DNA of 8,663 nucleotides from Oceanospirillaceae bacterium (GCA_003523085.1 DPHD01000029.1:1-8663); one strand, 5' to 3'. Counted from the first letter of the stretch, positions 1-6,580 are shown. The notes: a model not told the origin generated them from the sequence alone. Made by a program: numbers and translations.

Positions 1-68
1 TCTTTAAAAAATGCCACAAAACCAAGGAAATACCCCTTCAAGAGGCGATTTTTAGTGCGCTTTTAGGC

Positions 69-74
69 TATATT
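69..74 (+). promoter_or_regulatory. Possible -10 box of a weak tsaE promoter
   Basis: TATATT matches the sigma70 -10 consensus at 5 of 6 positions and lies 42 nt before the tsaE start codon. No good -35 hexamer is visible 16-18 nt upstream (the best placed is CGATTT at 46-51), and there is no TG extension. In many gammaproteobacteria tsaE is transcribed from upstream genes, so this may be chance. Confidence 0.22.
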
Positions 75-116
75 TGCACTCCACCGGTTACCTAATTATT
101 AAGGACTGCCTTACCC

Positions 117-599
117 ATGACCCAAGAGCACCAAATTCAAGCCCACGGCGAAGACGCCATGGTGGCTTTGGGCATGCAGTTTGGTCAGGTATTGGCACAG
201 GCCGATGGCGGTTGCGTGGTGTTTTTACAGGGTAACTTAGGCATGGGAAAAACCACCTTTACCCGCGGGGTATTGCGCCATTTTGGTCATCAGGGTGCGG
301 CTAAAAGCCCCACTTACACCCTGGTGGAGCCTTATCAGCTGGGCCCATACAAGGTGCACCACTTTGATTTGTATCGTTTAGGCCACCCGGAAGAATTGGA
401 ATATTTGGGCATTCGGGATTATTTTGACAATCAATCTATCAATCTTATTGAGTGGCCGGACAAAGGCCGTGGCTTTTTGCCCGCTGCCGATATTGAGCTC
501 ACCATTACCAGTGCCGAGCGTGGCCGTTGTTTGAGTTTTGTCGCAATCAGTGACGCGGGCTGCGCACTGGTGCAGCAGTTACAGGCGGCTGTGGCATGA
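117..599 (+). CDS. tsaE: TsaE, tRNA t6A biosynthesis ATPase
   Basis: This is the ATPase of the TsaB-TsaD-TsaE complex, which makes N6-threonylcarbamoyladenosine at position 37 of ANN-decoding tRNAs in the cytoplasm. The 160 residues are the usual length for the family. Visible motifs are the Walker A loop GNLGMGKT at residues 39-46, the switch-like segment SPTYTLVEPY at 64-73, HFDLYRL at 82-88 with the conserved Asp84, and the family signature EWPDKG at 112-117. The ATG at 117 is preceded by AAGGA (101-105) at a rather long spacing of 11 nt, and no better in-frame start is seen. The stop overlaps the amiB start by 4 nt (ATGA), so translation of the two is probably coupled. In E. coli nnrD lies directly upstream and overlaps tsaE; here no NnrD C-terminus is recognisable in the preceding 116 nt. 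The assignment is secure from the motifs and the gene order. Confidence 0.96.
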   Translation: MTQEHQIQAHGEDAMVALGMQFGQVLAQADGGCVVFLQGNLGMGKTTFTRGVLRHFGHQGAAKSPTYTLVEPYQLGPYKVHHFDLYRLGHPEELEYLGIRDYFDNQSINLIEWPDKGRGFLPAADIELTITSAERGRCLSFVAISDAGCALVQQLQAAVA

Positions 600-1972
600 G
601 ATTAAGTTGTTGGTTGTTGCTGCTGGTGTTGAGTGGTTTTGGTGTATCTGCTGGGGCTGCCAAAATAGAGAACATTCGTATTTGGCCGGCACCAGACAAT
701 ACCCGCTTAGTGTTTGATGTCACCCAGCCGGTGACTTACGAGCTGATTACCTTATCCAATCCCGACCGGCTGGTGATTGATATTGATCGCAGCTTGCTTT
801 CTACTTCTGTGGCTAAACTCGACTTGAGCAAAAGCCCGGTGCGAGCTATTCGCTCTAGCCAGCGCAGCGACAATAAATTGCGTTTGGTGTTGGACCTAGC
901 CTACGCCGTGAGCCATAACGTCTTTGCCTTGGCGCCTAATGCCAGTTATGGGCATCGTTTGGTGGTGGATTTATCCAACTACCAACAAACCAAAACGCCC
1001 ACCAAGGGTGCCGTGATGAAGCCGGCGCAGCCACAAACCACCGTTTTAAATAGCCTAGACCTGCTCGATAGCCAGCGCGATATTATCATTGCTATAGATG
1101 CAGGCCATGGTGGCGAAGACCCGGGTGCCTTAGGGCCTAAGTATGGCGGCCGCAAGTTACGGGAAAAACACGTGGTGTTAGGCATTGCTAAAGAATTACA
1201 GGCCTTGATTAAACGGGAGCCGGGTTTTGAACCACTGCTAACCCGCAGCGGCGACTATTACGTGAGCCTGCGTGGCCGTACGCAAAAAGCTCGCAAAGCC
1301 AATGCCGATTTATTTATTTCCATTCACGCCGACGCCTTTAAAAACAGCAAAGCCAAAGGCGCCTCCGTATGGATATTGTCATCTCGCGGTGCTTCTAGTG
1401 AAATGGGCCGTTGGTTGGCGCAAACAGAAAACGACGCTGACCTCATTGGTGGCATTGGGGGTGTGAGCCTAGAAGACAAAGAGGAAGACTTAGCTAAAAC
1501 TCTGTTAGATATGTCCATGAATTATAGCCAGTCTACCGGCCAAGGTGTGGCGCAAGAAGTGCTAAGTAATATTGGTAAGATTGCTAAGTTACATAAAAAG
1601 CATGTTGAAAAGGCCGGTTTTGTGGTGCTTAAATCGCCCGATGTACCGTCTATTTTGGTGGAAACTGGATTTATTTCCAACCCCCAAGAAGCGGGCAGGT
1701 TGCGTACTAAAAGCTATCAAAAAAAGATGGCTCAGGCCATTTTCAACGGCTTAAAGAGCTACTTTTATAACCACCCAGTCACCAATACTTACGTGGCCTC
1801 GGTGGTGGAAGCTAAGCGCAAGTTACGCGCTTACAAAGTGGTGTCTGGCGATACCTTATCGGCCATTGCCCAGCGTTTTGGCACCACCGTTAAGCGTTTA
1901 CAAAGCGCTAATAAAATGACCAGTAAATCCGTTCTATTGGTCGGAAAAACCCTCGTTATCCCTACCAGCTAG
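596..1972 (+). CDS. amiB: AmiB-type N-acetylmuramoyl-L-alanine amidase with C-terminal LysM
   Basis: This is a periplasmic zinc amidase that cuts the lactyl amide bond between N-acetylmuramic acid and L-Ala, splitting septal peptidoglycan during daughter-cell separation. A Sec signal peptide spans about residues 1-22 (Arg2, a Leu-rich core, and a small-residue SAGAA end). An AMIN domain (septal targeting) follows at about 23-130 and an Amidase_3 domain at about 164-390. Expected zinc ligands are His171 (DAGHGG), Glu190 (REKH) and His244 (SIHAD); the catalytic Glu356 lies in VETGFISN. The insert at about 265-345 between His244 and Glu356 corresponds to the autoinhibitory helix region relieved by EnvC/NlpD-type activators in E. 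coli AmiB. Residues 411-456 form one LysM peptidoglycan-binding domain (YKVVSGDTLSAIA), which E. coli AmiB lacks. The start overlaps the tsaE stop; a weak AGG lies 10 nt upstream. The length is close to the 445 residues of the E. coli protein plus the extra domain. Confidence 0.95.
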   Translation: MRLSCWLLLLVLSGFGVSAGAAKIENIRIWPAPDNTRLVFDVTQPVTYELITLSNPDRLVIDIDRSLLSTSVAKLDLSKSPVRAIRSSQRSDNKLRLVLDLAYAVSHNVFALAPNASYGHRLVVDLSNYQQTKTPTKGAVMKPAQPQTTVLNSLDLLDSQRDIIIAIDAGHGGEDPGALGPKYGGRKLREKHVVLGIAKELQALIKREPGFEPLLTRSGDYYVSLRGRTQKARKANADLFISIHADAFKNSKAKGASVWILSSRGASSEMGRWLAQTENDADLIGGIGGVSLEDKEEDLAKTLLDMSMNYSQSTGQGVAQEVLSNIGKIAKLHKKHVEKAGFVVLKSPDVPSILVETGFISNPQEAGRLRTKSYQKKMAQAIFNGLKSYFYNHPVTNTYVASVVEAKRKLRAYKVVSGDTLSAIAQRFGTTVKRLQSANKMTSKSVLLVGKTLVIPTS

Positions 1973-1988
1973 CTCAAAAGCCTTAACT

Positions 1989-3869
1989 ATGACTACTAAA
2001 ATTCATCAACTCAGCCCTAGATTAGCTAACCAAATTGCCGCCGGTGAAGTGGTGGAAAGGCCAGCTTCGGTGATTAAGGAGCTGTTAGAAAACTGTTTGG
2101 ATGCTGGTGCTAGTAAAGTGGATGTGGACGTTGAGCAGGGCGGCGTTAAACTCATGCGTGTGCGTGATAACGGCAGTGGCATTGATAAGCAAGACTTGGC
2201 GTTAGCCCTAAGCCGCCATGCCACCAGCAAGATCACCAGTTTAGATGATTTAGAAGCCGTGCAAAGTTTGGGTTTTCGGGGTGAGGCTTTGGCCAGTGTC
2301 AGTTCGGTGTCTCGCTTAACCTTAACCTCCAATGTGCTCGAGCAAGACAGCGCCTGGCAAGTAATGACCGAAGGCCGCGACATGGCCGCCCAGTTGCAGC
2401 CTGCGGCGCACCCGGTAGGTACTAGTGTAGAAGTGCGGGATTTGTTTTTTAATACTCCCGCACGCCGCAAGTTTTTACGTACCGAAAAAACTGAATTTGG
2501 TCACTTAGAGGAAGTCATTAAGCGCTTGGCCTTGAGCCGCTTCGATGTGGCCTTTAGCCTTAAGCACAATCAAAAAGTCATTCATAACTTGCGCCCTGCA
2601 GACACTCAAGCTGCGCAAGAAAAACGCGTGGCCAGTGTGTGTGGCCCTGCATTTATGCAGCAAGCCCTGCATATAGAAATGGAAGCGCCAGGGTTGCGGC
2701 TTTGGGGTTGGGTGGGTTTGCCCACCTTTTCCCGCAGTCAGGCTGACCTGCAATACTTTTTTGTTAATGGCCGCGTCGTCCGAGACAAGCTGGTGGGCCA
2801 TGCGGTACGCCAAGCCTACCGCGATGTGCTGTATCACGGGAGGCACCCTGCCTTTGTGCTATACCTTGAATTGGAACCGGCCAACGTCGATGTTAACGTG
2901 CACCCCACCAAACACGAAGTTCGCTTTCGTGATGGCCGCTTAGTGCACGACTTCATCTTTCGTAGTCTACACAAGGCGCTGGCGCAAGTACGGCCAGAAA
3001 CGCCCACCGGTGGTGGCTTAGAGCAGTTAGGCGTGAGTCAAGGTCAGCCCTTAGCCCAAGGTTTGGAAGCCGGTGTATTTGCCGGTCAAACACAGGTGGA
3101 CTTAGGCCAGCAGAATGCTAATGCCGCATCCCCCAACGCGGGTTATCAATCCCAAGCTTGGCCGTCGGCGCTGCATCAGCCGTCGCCACAGCAGTTACAA
3201 GAACAATCTAAGGTGTATGGCAGTTTACATGGTGACGCTGCGGCGCCAACACAGCCAACACAGCCAATGGGCGAAGCTGGGCAAGTGCCGCCCTTAGGTT
3301 ATGCGGTGGCCCAGTTGCACGGCATTTATATTTTATCTGAAAATGCCCAAGGCTTGGTGTTAGTGGATATGCATGCGGCCCATGAACGCATTGTGTACGA
3401 AAAAATGAAGCTCTCGTGGGCCGGCCAAGGTATAAAAGCCCAGCCCTTGTTGGTGCCTATTTCCATGGCCGTGAGCTCCCGTGAGGCCGACCATGTGGAA
3501 ACGGCCCAAGACGTATTTGCAGAGCTGGGGTTTGTGATTGACCGCGCCGGTACAGAGAATTTAGTAGTGCGCCAAGTACCTAGCCTGTTGCAACATGCCA
3601 ATGTAGAGCAGCTGGTGCGTGATGTGCTGGCCGATGTGGTGACCTTTGGTAGTAGCGACCGTATTCGTGCTGCCCACAATGAATTATTGGGCACCATGGC
3701 TTGCCATGGCGCCGTGCGGGCCAATCGCCGCCTTAACCATGTGGAAATGAATGCACTATTGCGAGACATGGAAATCACCGAGCGCAGTGGTCAGTGTAAC
3801 CATGGCCGTCCTACATGGACGCAGCTGAGTTTGTCGGAATTAGATAAATTGTTTATGCGAGGCCAATAA
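1989..3869 (+). CDS. mutL: DNA mismatch repair protein MutL (endonuclease-type C-terminus)
   Basis: MutL links mismatch recognition by MutS to strand incision. The N-terminal GHKL ATPase carries the motifs NQIAAGEVVERPASV (14-28), KELLENCLDAGA with catalytic Glu31 and Mg-binding Asn35, DNGSGI at 60-65, HATSKI, and LGFRGEAL at 94-101. A Gln/Pro/Ala-rich linker runs from about 335 to 430, followed by the dimerisation domain. That domain contains D460-M-H-A-A-H-E466-R-I-V-Y-E471, close to the metal-binding endonuclease motif DQHA(X)2E(X)4E, plus QPLLVPI, ACHGAVRA (571-578) and CNHGRP (603-608). All of these are partner motifs of nicking MutL proteins and are missing from E. coli MutL. It starts 16 nt after amiB with no clear Shine-Dalgarno, so re-initiation is likely. 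The length of 626 residues is normal (615 in E. coli). Endonuclease activity is inferred from the motifs. Confidence 0.97.
   Translation: MTTKIHQLSPRLANQIAAGEVVERPASVIKELLENCLDAGASKVDVDVEQGGVKLMRVRDNGSGIDKQDLALALSRHATSKITSLDDLEAVQSLGFRGEALASVSSVSRLTLTSNVLEQDSAWQVMTEGRDMAAQLQPAAHPVGTSVEVRDLFFNTPARRKFLRTEKTEFGHLEEVIKRLALSRFDVAFSLKHNQKVIHNLRPADTQAAQEKRVASVCGPAFMQQALHIEMEAPGLRLWGWVGLPTFSRSQADLQYFFVNGRVVRDKLVGHAVRQAYRDVLYHGRHPAFVLYLELEPANVDVNVHPTKHEVRFRDGRLVHDFIFRSLHKALAQVRPETPTGGGLEQLGVSQGQPLAQGLEAGVFAGQTQVDLGQQNANAASPNAGYQSQAWPSALHQPSPQQLQEQSKVYGSLHGDAAAPTQPTQPMGEAGQVPPLGYAVAQLHGIYILSENAQGLVLVDMHAAHERIVYEKMKLSWAGQGIKAQPLLVPISMAVSSREADHVETAQDVFAELGFVIDRAGTENLVVRQVPSLLQHANVEQLVRDVLADVVTFGSSDRIRAAHNELLGTMACHGAVRANRRLNHVEMNALLRDMEITERSGQCNHGRPTWTQLSLSELDKLFMRGQ
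3246..3267 (+). repeat. Short 9-bp tandem repeat in the mutL linker
   Basis: The unit CCAACACAG occurs twice in direct succession and is followed by a third partial copy, CCAA. It keeps the mutL reading frame and encodes Pro-Thr-Gln twice, then Pro, in the flexible linker between the ATPase and C-terminal domains. A gain or loss of one unit would preserve the frame. Confidence 0.8.
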
Positions 3870-3870
3870 C

Positions 3871-4815
3871 GTGTCGATCAACCCATTGCCACCGGCCATA
3901 TTTCTTATGGGCCCCACCGCCGCTGGTAAAACCGATTTAGCCGTTGAGCTGGTGCAGCGCCGCGATTGCGAAATTATCTCGGTGGATTCTGCGCTTATTT
4001 ATCGTGACATGAATATTGGCAGTGCCAAGCCCGATGCCGAAACCTTGGCCCTGGCCCCGCACCATTTAATTAATATACGGGATGCTGCAGAAGCCTATTC
4101 TGCGGCGGAGTTCCGTCGCGATGCGCTGTTACTGATGCAGCAAATTACCCTGCGCGGCAAGGTGCCCTTGTTAGTGGGCGGCACCATGATGTACTACAAG
4201 GCATTAATGGAGGGCTTGGCTCCTTTGCCTGAGTCGGAGCCAGCCATGCGTGCTCAATTGGAGCAAGATATAGCCGAGCAAGGTTTGGCGGCATTACATG
4301 CGCGTTTATGTGTTATCGATCCAGTGGCCGGCGCGCGCATTAATGCTACCGACCCGCAGCGTATTACCCGCGCTATGGAAGTGTATTTGTTGAGTGGTGA
4401 AACCCTCACAAGCCATTGGCAGCGGCAGCAACAGCAGCAATTGCCCTACAATGTGGCTTCAATTGGCGTGTGGCCACCGGAGCGTGCGGTATTACACCGG
4501 CGTATTGAACGACGATTTGAAATAATGCTGCAGCAAGGCTTTGAAGCCGAAGTGGCTACATTTATGCAGCGCGGCGACCTAAACCTTAACATGCCGTCCA
4601 TGCGCTGTGTCGGTTACCGGCAGATGTGGCAGTACCTTGCAGGCGAGTACGATTACGCCACTATGGAACACAAAGGTATTGTAGCCACCCGCCAATTAGC
4701 CAAGCGGCAGTTGACTTGGCTGCGTAGTTGGCCAGATTTGCAGGTATTTGATAGCCTAGATACAAAATTAGCATTCAATGTTTTGCAATTATTCGATAGA
4801 ATACAGCATTCGTAA
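3871..4815 (+). CDS. miaA: MiaA, tRNA dimethylallyltransferase
   Basis: MiaA transfers the dimethylallyl group of DMAPP to N6 of adenosine 37 in tRNAs that read codons starting with U, the first step toward ms2i6A. The protein has 314 residues (316 in E. coli). Visible motifs are the P-loop GPTAAGKT at 14-21, SVDSALIYRDMNIGSAKP at 37-54 with the conserved catalytic Asp39, VGGTMMYYKAL, the QRITRAMEVY motif, and the C-terminal GYRQMWQYL and ATRQLAKRQLTWLR segments. The variant DMN in the DSALIYRDMN motif differs from the common GMD and does not touch the catalytic Asp. The GTG start lies 1 nt after the mutL stop, with GAGG (3859-3862) at 8-nt spacing inside the end of mutL. The next in-frame ATG falls inside the P-loop region and would remove the first beta strand, so GTG is preferred. 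Confidence 0.96.
   Translation: MSINPLPPAIFLMGPTAAGKTDLAVELVQRRDCEIISVDSALIYRDMNIGSAKPDAETLALAPHHLINIRDAAEAYSAAEFRRDALLLMQQITLRGKVPLLVGGTMMYYKALMEGLAPLPESEPAMRAQLEQDIAEQGLAALHARLCVIDPVAGARINATDPQRITRAMEVYLLSGETLTSHWQRQQQQQLPYNVASIGVWPPERAVLHRRIERRFEIMLQQGFEAEVATFMQRGDLNLNMPSMRCVGYRQMWQYLAGEYDYATMEHKGIVATRQLAKRQLTWLRSWPDLQVFDSLDTKLAFNVLQLFDRIQHS
4774..4802 (+). promoter_or_regulatory. Candidate sigma70 promoter for hfq inside the end of miaA
   Basis: A -10 like hexamer TAGAAT (4797-4802, 5 of 6 matches) lies 17 nt after TTCAAT (4774-4779, 3 of 6 matches) in an AT-rich stretch at the 3' end of miaA. Transcription would begin near 4809 and give an hfq leader of about 128 nt that contains the inverted repeat at 4846-4881. 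In E. coli, hfq has its own promoters around miaA, which makes a promoter here plausible. The -35 match is poor. Confidence 0.3.
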
Positions 4816-4845
4816 CCTGCAAAGGTCTCGACTAGTGTAAAGCAG

Positions 4846-4881
4846 GCGTAAAATGCCTTGCACTGGATCAATGTTTTACGC
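4846..4881 (+). repeat. Inverted repeat in the miaA-hfq gap (possible leader hairpin)
   Basis: GCGTAAAA (4846-4853) and TTTTACGC (4874-4881) are perfect 8-nt complements. In RNA the stem could extend through two G-U pairs and then, past a CC bulge, through TTG (4858-4860) with CAA (4869-4871), closing an 8-nt loop. A competing smaller hairpin can form from GCAGGC (4842-4847) with GCCTTGC (4855-4861). Neither is followed by a T run, so this is not a terminator. It lies 56 nt upstream of the hfq start and could be a leader structure or a protein-binding palindrome. The function is unknown. Confidence 0.55.
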
Positions 4882-4925
4882 ATTATCACCCATCTGGCCG
4901 TACTTTATGGTTAGATTAATGACAC

Positions 4926-4931
4926 AAGGAG
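4926..4931 (+). promoter_or_regulatory. Strong ribosome binding site fixing the hfq start
   Basis: AAGGAG stands 5 nt before the ATG at 4937. The frame is open further upstream to an ATG at 4853, but those 28 extra codons have no counterpart in Hfq and overlap the inverted repeat. This site therefore decides the start. Confidence 0.88.
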
Positions 4932-4936
4932 CTATC

Positions 4937-5170
4937 ATGTCAAAAGGGCAAACCTTACAAGACCCTTACCTCAACGTATTACGCAAGGAGCGGGTACCCG
5001 TATCGATCTTTTTGGTAAACGGCATTAAACTACAAGGTCAGATTGAGTCCTTTGACCAATTTGTAATTTTGTTAAAAAACACCGTTTCCCAAATGGTATA
5101 CAAACATGCCATTTCAACTGTAGTGCCTTCGCGCCCAGTTAAAATGCCAGCCGAAGACGAACTCGACTAG
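4937..5170 (+). CDS. hfq: Hfq RNA chaperone
   Basis: Hfq is the hexameric Sm-like protein that pairs small RNAs with mRNAs and affects mRNA stability and translation. Starting at 4937 the protein has 77 residues and aligns without gaps to the E. coli core. The Sm1 motif covers roughly residues 8-50, and Sm2 is YKHAISTVVP at 55-64. Proximal-face residues Gln8, Phe42, Tyr55, Lys56 and His57 are present, and the rim has Arg16, Lys17 and Arg19. Position 25 on the distal face, Tyr in E. coli, is Phe here. The C-terminal tail is only about 12 residues and acidic (ending AEDELD), much shorter than the tail of the 102-residue E. coli protein and nearer to that of Pseudomonas Hfq. The gene has a strong Shine-Dalgarno, a structured leader upstream and a hairpin downstream, suggesting expression partly separate from its neighbours. 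Confidence 0.98.
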   Translation: MSKGQTLQDPYLNVLRKERVPVSIFLVNGIKLQGQIESFDQFVILLKNTVSQMVYKHAISTVVPSRPVKMPAEDELD

Positions 5171-5196
5171 TTTTGTTGATGTTTATGTATCCCCAA

Positions 5197-5225
5197 CGAG
5201 CACCTCTAGGTGCTCGCTTTGATTT
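5197..5225 (+). terminator. Hairpin between hfq and hflX (intrinsic terminator or attenuator)
   Basis: CGAGCACCT (5197-5205) and AGGTGCTCG (5208-5216) form a perfect 9-bp, GC-rich stem; in RNA the last pair probably opens to give a 4-nt loop. The stem is followed by CTTTGATTT, a broken T tract, so termination is probably partial. It starts 27 nt after the hfq stop and ends 20 nt before the hflX start, fitting an attenuator that gives hfq more transcript than hflX-hflKC. Confidence 0.6.
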
Positions 5226-5236
5226 AGGCCATCACT

Positions 5237-6544
5237 TTGTTTTTTGAACGTCACCAAGCCGGCGAACGCGCTATTCTGGTTCATCTTGAGATGGGCCAAG
5301 AAGGCGAGCGTGAAGATGCCAACGAATTAAAAGAGCTGGTCTATTCAGCCGGTGCAGATCCACTTGAAACTATTGGTGGCTCGCGTGCTACGCCGCACCC
5401 AAAAACCTATGTGGGTTCTGGTAAGGTAGAAGAGATCAAAGCGGCTGTGCAACACCACAGAGCCGAAATAGTGATTTTCAACCATGCCTTAAGCCCAGGC
5501 CAAGAGCGTAATTTAGAACACGAATTGCAGTGTCGCGTGCTCGACCGAACTGGTTTAATTTTGGACATATTTGCCCAGCGTGCCCGTACCCACGAGGGTA
5601 AGTTGCAAGTGGAGCTGGCGCAGCTAGAACACATGTCTACCCGTTTAGTGCGAGGCTGGACTCACCTAGAACGCCAAAAAGGTGGTATTGGCCTACGTGG
5701 CCCGGGTGAAACCCAGCTCGAGACCGACCGACGTTTGTTGCGGGTGCGTATTAACTCGATTCTTAAGCGTTTAGGCAAGGTGCGCAAACAACGCGAACAG
5801 GGGCGTAGGGCCCGCCGGCGTGCCGAAGTGCCCACTATTTCTTTGGTGGGTTATACCAACGCCGGTAAATCGAGTTTGTTTAATCGCATTACTATTGCCG
5901 ACGTGTATGCCGCAGACCAATTGTTTGCTACCTTAGACCCAACCTTTAGACGCCTTGAAATCAAAGATGTAGGCCCCACTATCTTAGTGGATACGGTGGG
6001 TTTTATTCGTCACTTACCACATAAATTGGTGGATGCGTTTCGTGCCACCTTGCAAGAAACAGCGGAAGCCACCTTGTTGTTGCATCTTATAGATGCCAGT
6101 GACGAAAAGCGTGACGATAACATTGAAGAAGTGAATACCGTATTGAGCGAAATAGGGGCGGATGAACTGCCGCACTTATTGGTTTACAATAAAATCGATA
6201 TGCTCGAAGATTGCCCCGCAAGGATCGACCGTGACAGTTATGGCGTGCCCAGGCGGGTTTGGTTGAGTGCCTTAACGGGCGAAGGTGTGGAGTTACTGGT
6301 GCAAGCCATTAGCGAGCGCTTGGGCGGCGAAATATTTGCCCAGCAAATTGTACTAGAGCCGCAGTATGGTAACTTAAGGGCGCAGCTCTATGCCCAAGGT
6401 GCTGTGGAAAAAGAAACCATTAGCGAACAAGGCCAAATGGTGTTGGACGTTAGGTTACAAAAACGAGATTTTTTACAAACATTGAGTCGTGTGGGAATGG
6501 ATGCAACGCCGTTTGTTGGCAAACCATCTAACCCATGGGACTGA
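5237..6544 (+). CDS. hflX: HflX, ribosome-splitting GTPase
   Basis: HflX is a GTPase of the TRAFAC/Obg-HflX group that binds the 50S subunit or 70S ribosomes and splits stalled ribosomes, notably in heat stress. The protein has 435 residues (426 in E. coli). The N-terminal HflX domain includes KTYVGSGKVEEI, HALSPGQERNLE and LDRTGLILDIFAQRARTHEGK, and the family signature GGIGLRGPGETQLE lies at 149-162. A basic coiled-coil segment precedes the G domain: G1 GYTNAGKS (205-212), G2-like FATLDPT, G3 DTVGF (252-256), G4 NKID (318-321), G5 SAL (344-346). A small C-terminal domain follows. The TTG at 5237 is taken as the start because it yields MFFERHQAGERAILVHL, matching the N-terminus of the family (MFxRxxxGExAxLVH); the next in-frame ATG (5291) would delete it. 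The Shine-Dalgarno is weak (AGG at 5226-5228). Confidence 0.95.
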   Translation: MFFERHQAGERAILVHLEMGQEGEREDANELKELVYSAGADPLETIGGSRATPHPKTYVGSGKVEEIKAAVQHHRAEIVIFNHALSPGQERNLEHELQCRVLDRTGLILDIFAQRARTHEGKLQVELAQLEHMSTRLVRGWTHLERQKGGIGLRGPGETQLETDRRLLRVRINSILKRLGKVRKQREQGRRARRRAEVPTISLVGYTNAGKSSLFNRITIADVYAADQLFATLDPTFRRLEIKDVGPTILVDTVGFIRHLPHKLVDAFRATLQETAEATLLLHLIDASDEKRDDNIEEVNTVLSEIGADELPHLLVYNKIDMLEDCPARIDRDSYGVPRRVWLSALTGEGVELLVQAISERLGGEIFAQQIVLEPQYGNLRAQLYAQGAVEKETISEQGQMVLDVRLQKRDFLQTLSRVGMDATPFVGKPSNPWD

Positions 6545-6569
6545 GTGATCATTTATAAAAGTAATACTC

Positions 6570-6574
6570 AGGAG
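6570..6574 (+). promoter_or_regulatory. Ribosome binding site fixing the hflK start
   Basis: AGGAG lies 6 nt before the ATG at 6581. The frame is also open from a GTG at 6545, directly after the hflX stop, but the strong spacing here and the typical MAWNEPG start of HflK favour the ATG. Confidence 0.88.
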
Positions 6575-6580
6575 AAGATT

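Noticed and set aside
2006..2470. 154-codon minus-strand open frame opposite the MutL ATPase domain
   Set aside because: It is fully antisense to conserved MutL motifs; its Ser/Leu/Arg-rich composition is typical of a frame shadow and there is no sign of a ribosome binding site or family match.
3326..3778. 150-codon open frame on the minus strand inside mutL
   Set aside because: It lies antisense to the conserved MutL C-terminal domain, its translation shows no recognisable domain, and its length follows from the codon use of mutL. Treated as a shadow.
4842..4864. Rho-independent terminator after miaA
   Set aside because: A small bulged GC hairpin is possible but no T run follows it, so it does not meet the criteria for an intrinsic terminator.
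4888..4895. ACCCATCT resembling a sigma32 -10 box upstream of hfq
   Set aside because: E. coli hfq has a heat-shock promoter, which made this tempting, but no CTTGAAA-like -35 element occurs at the required 13-17 nt spacing.
4853..4936. Upstream ATG that would lengthen Hfq by 28 residues
   Set aside because: The extension has no family counterpart and no good Shine-Dalgarno, and it overlaps the leader inverted repeat, whereas AAGGAG stands 5 nt before the ATG at 4937.
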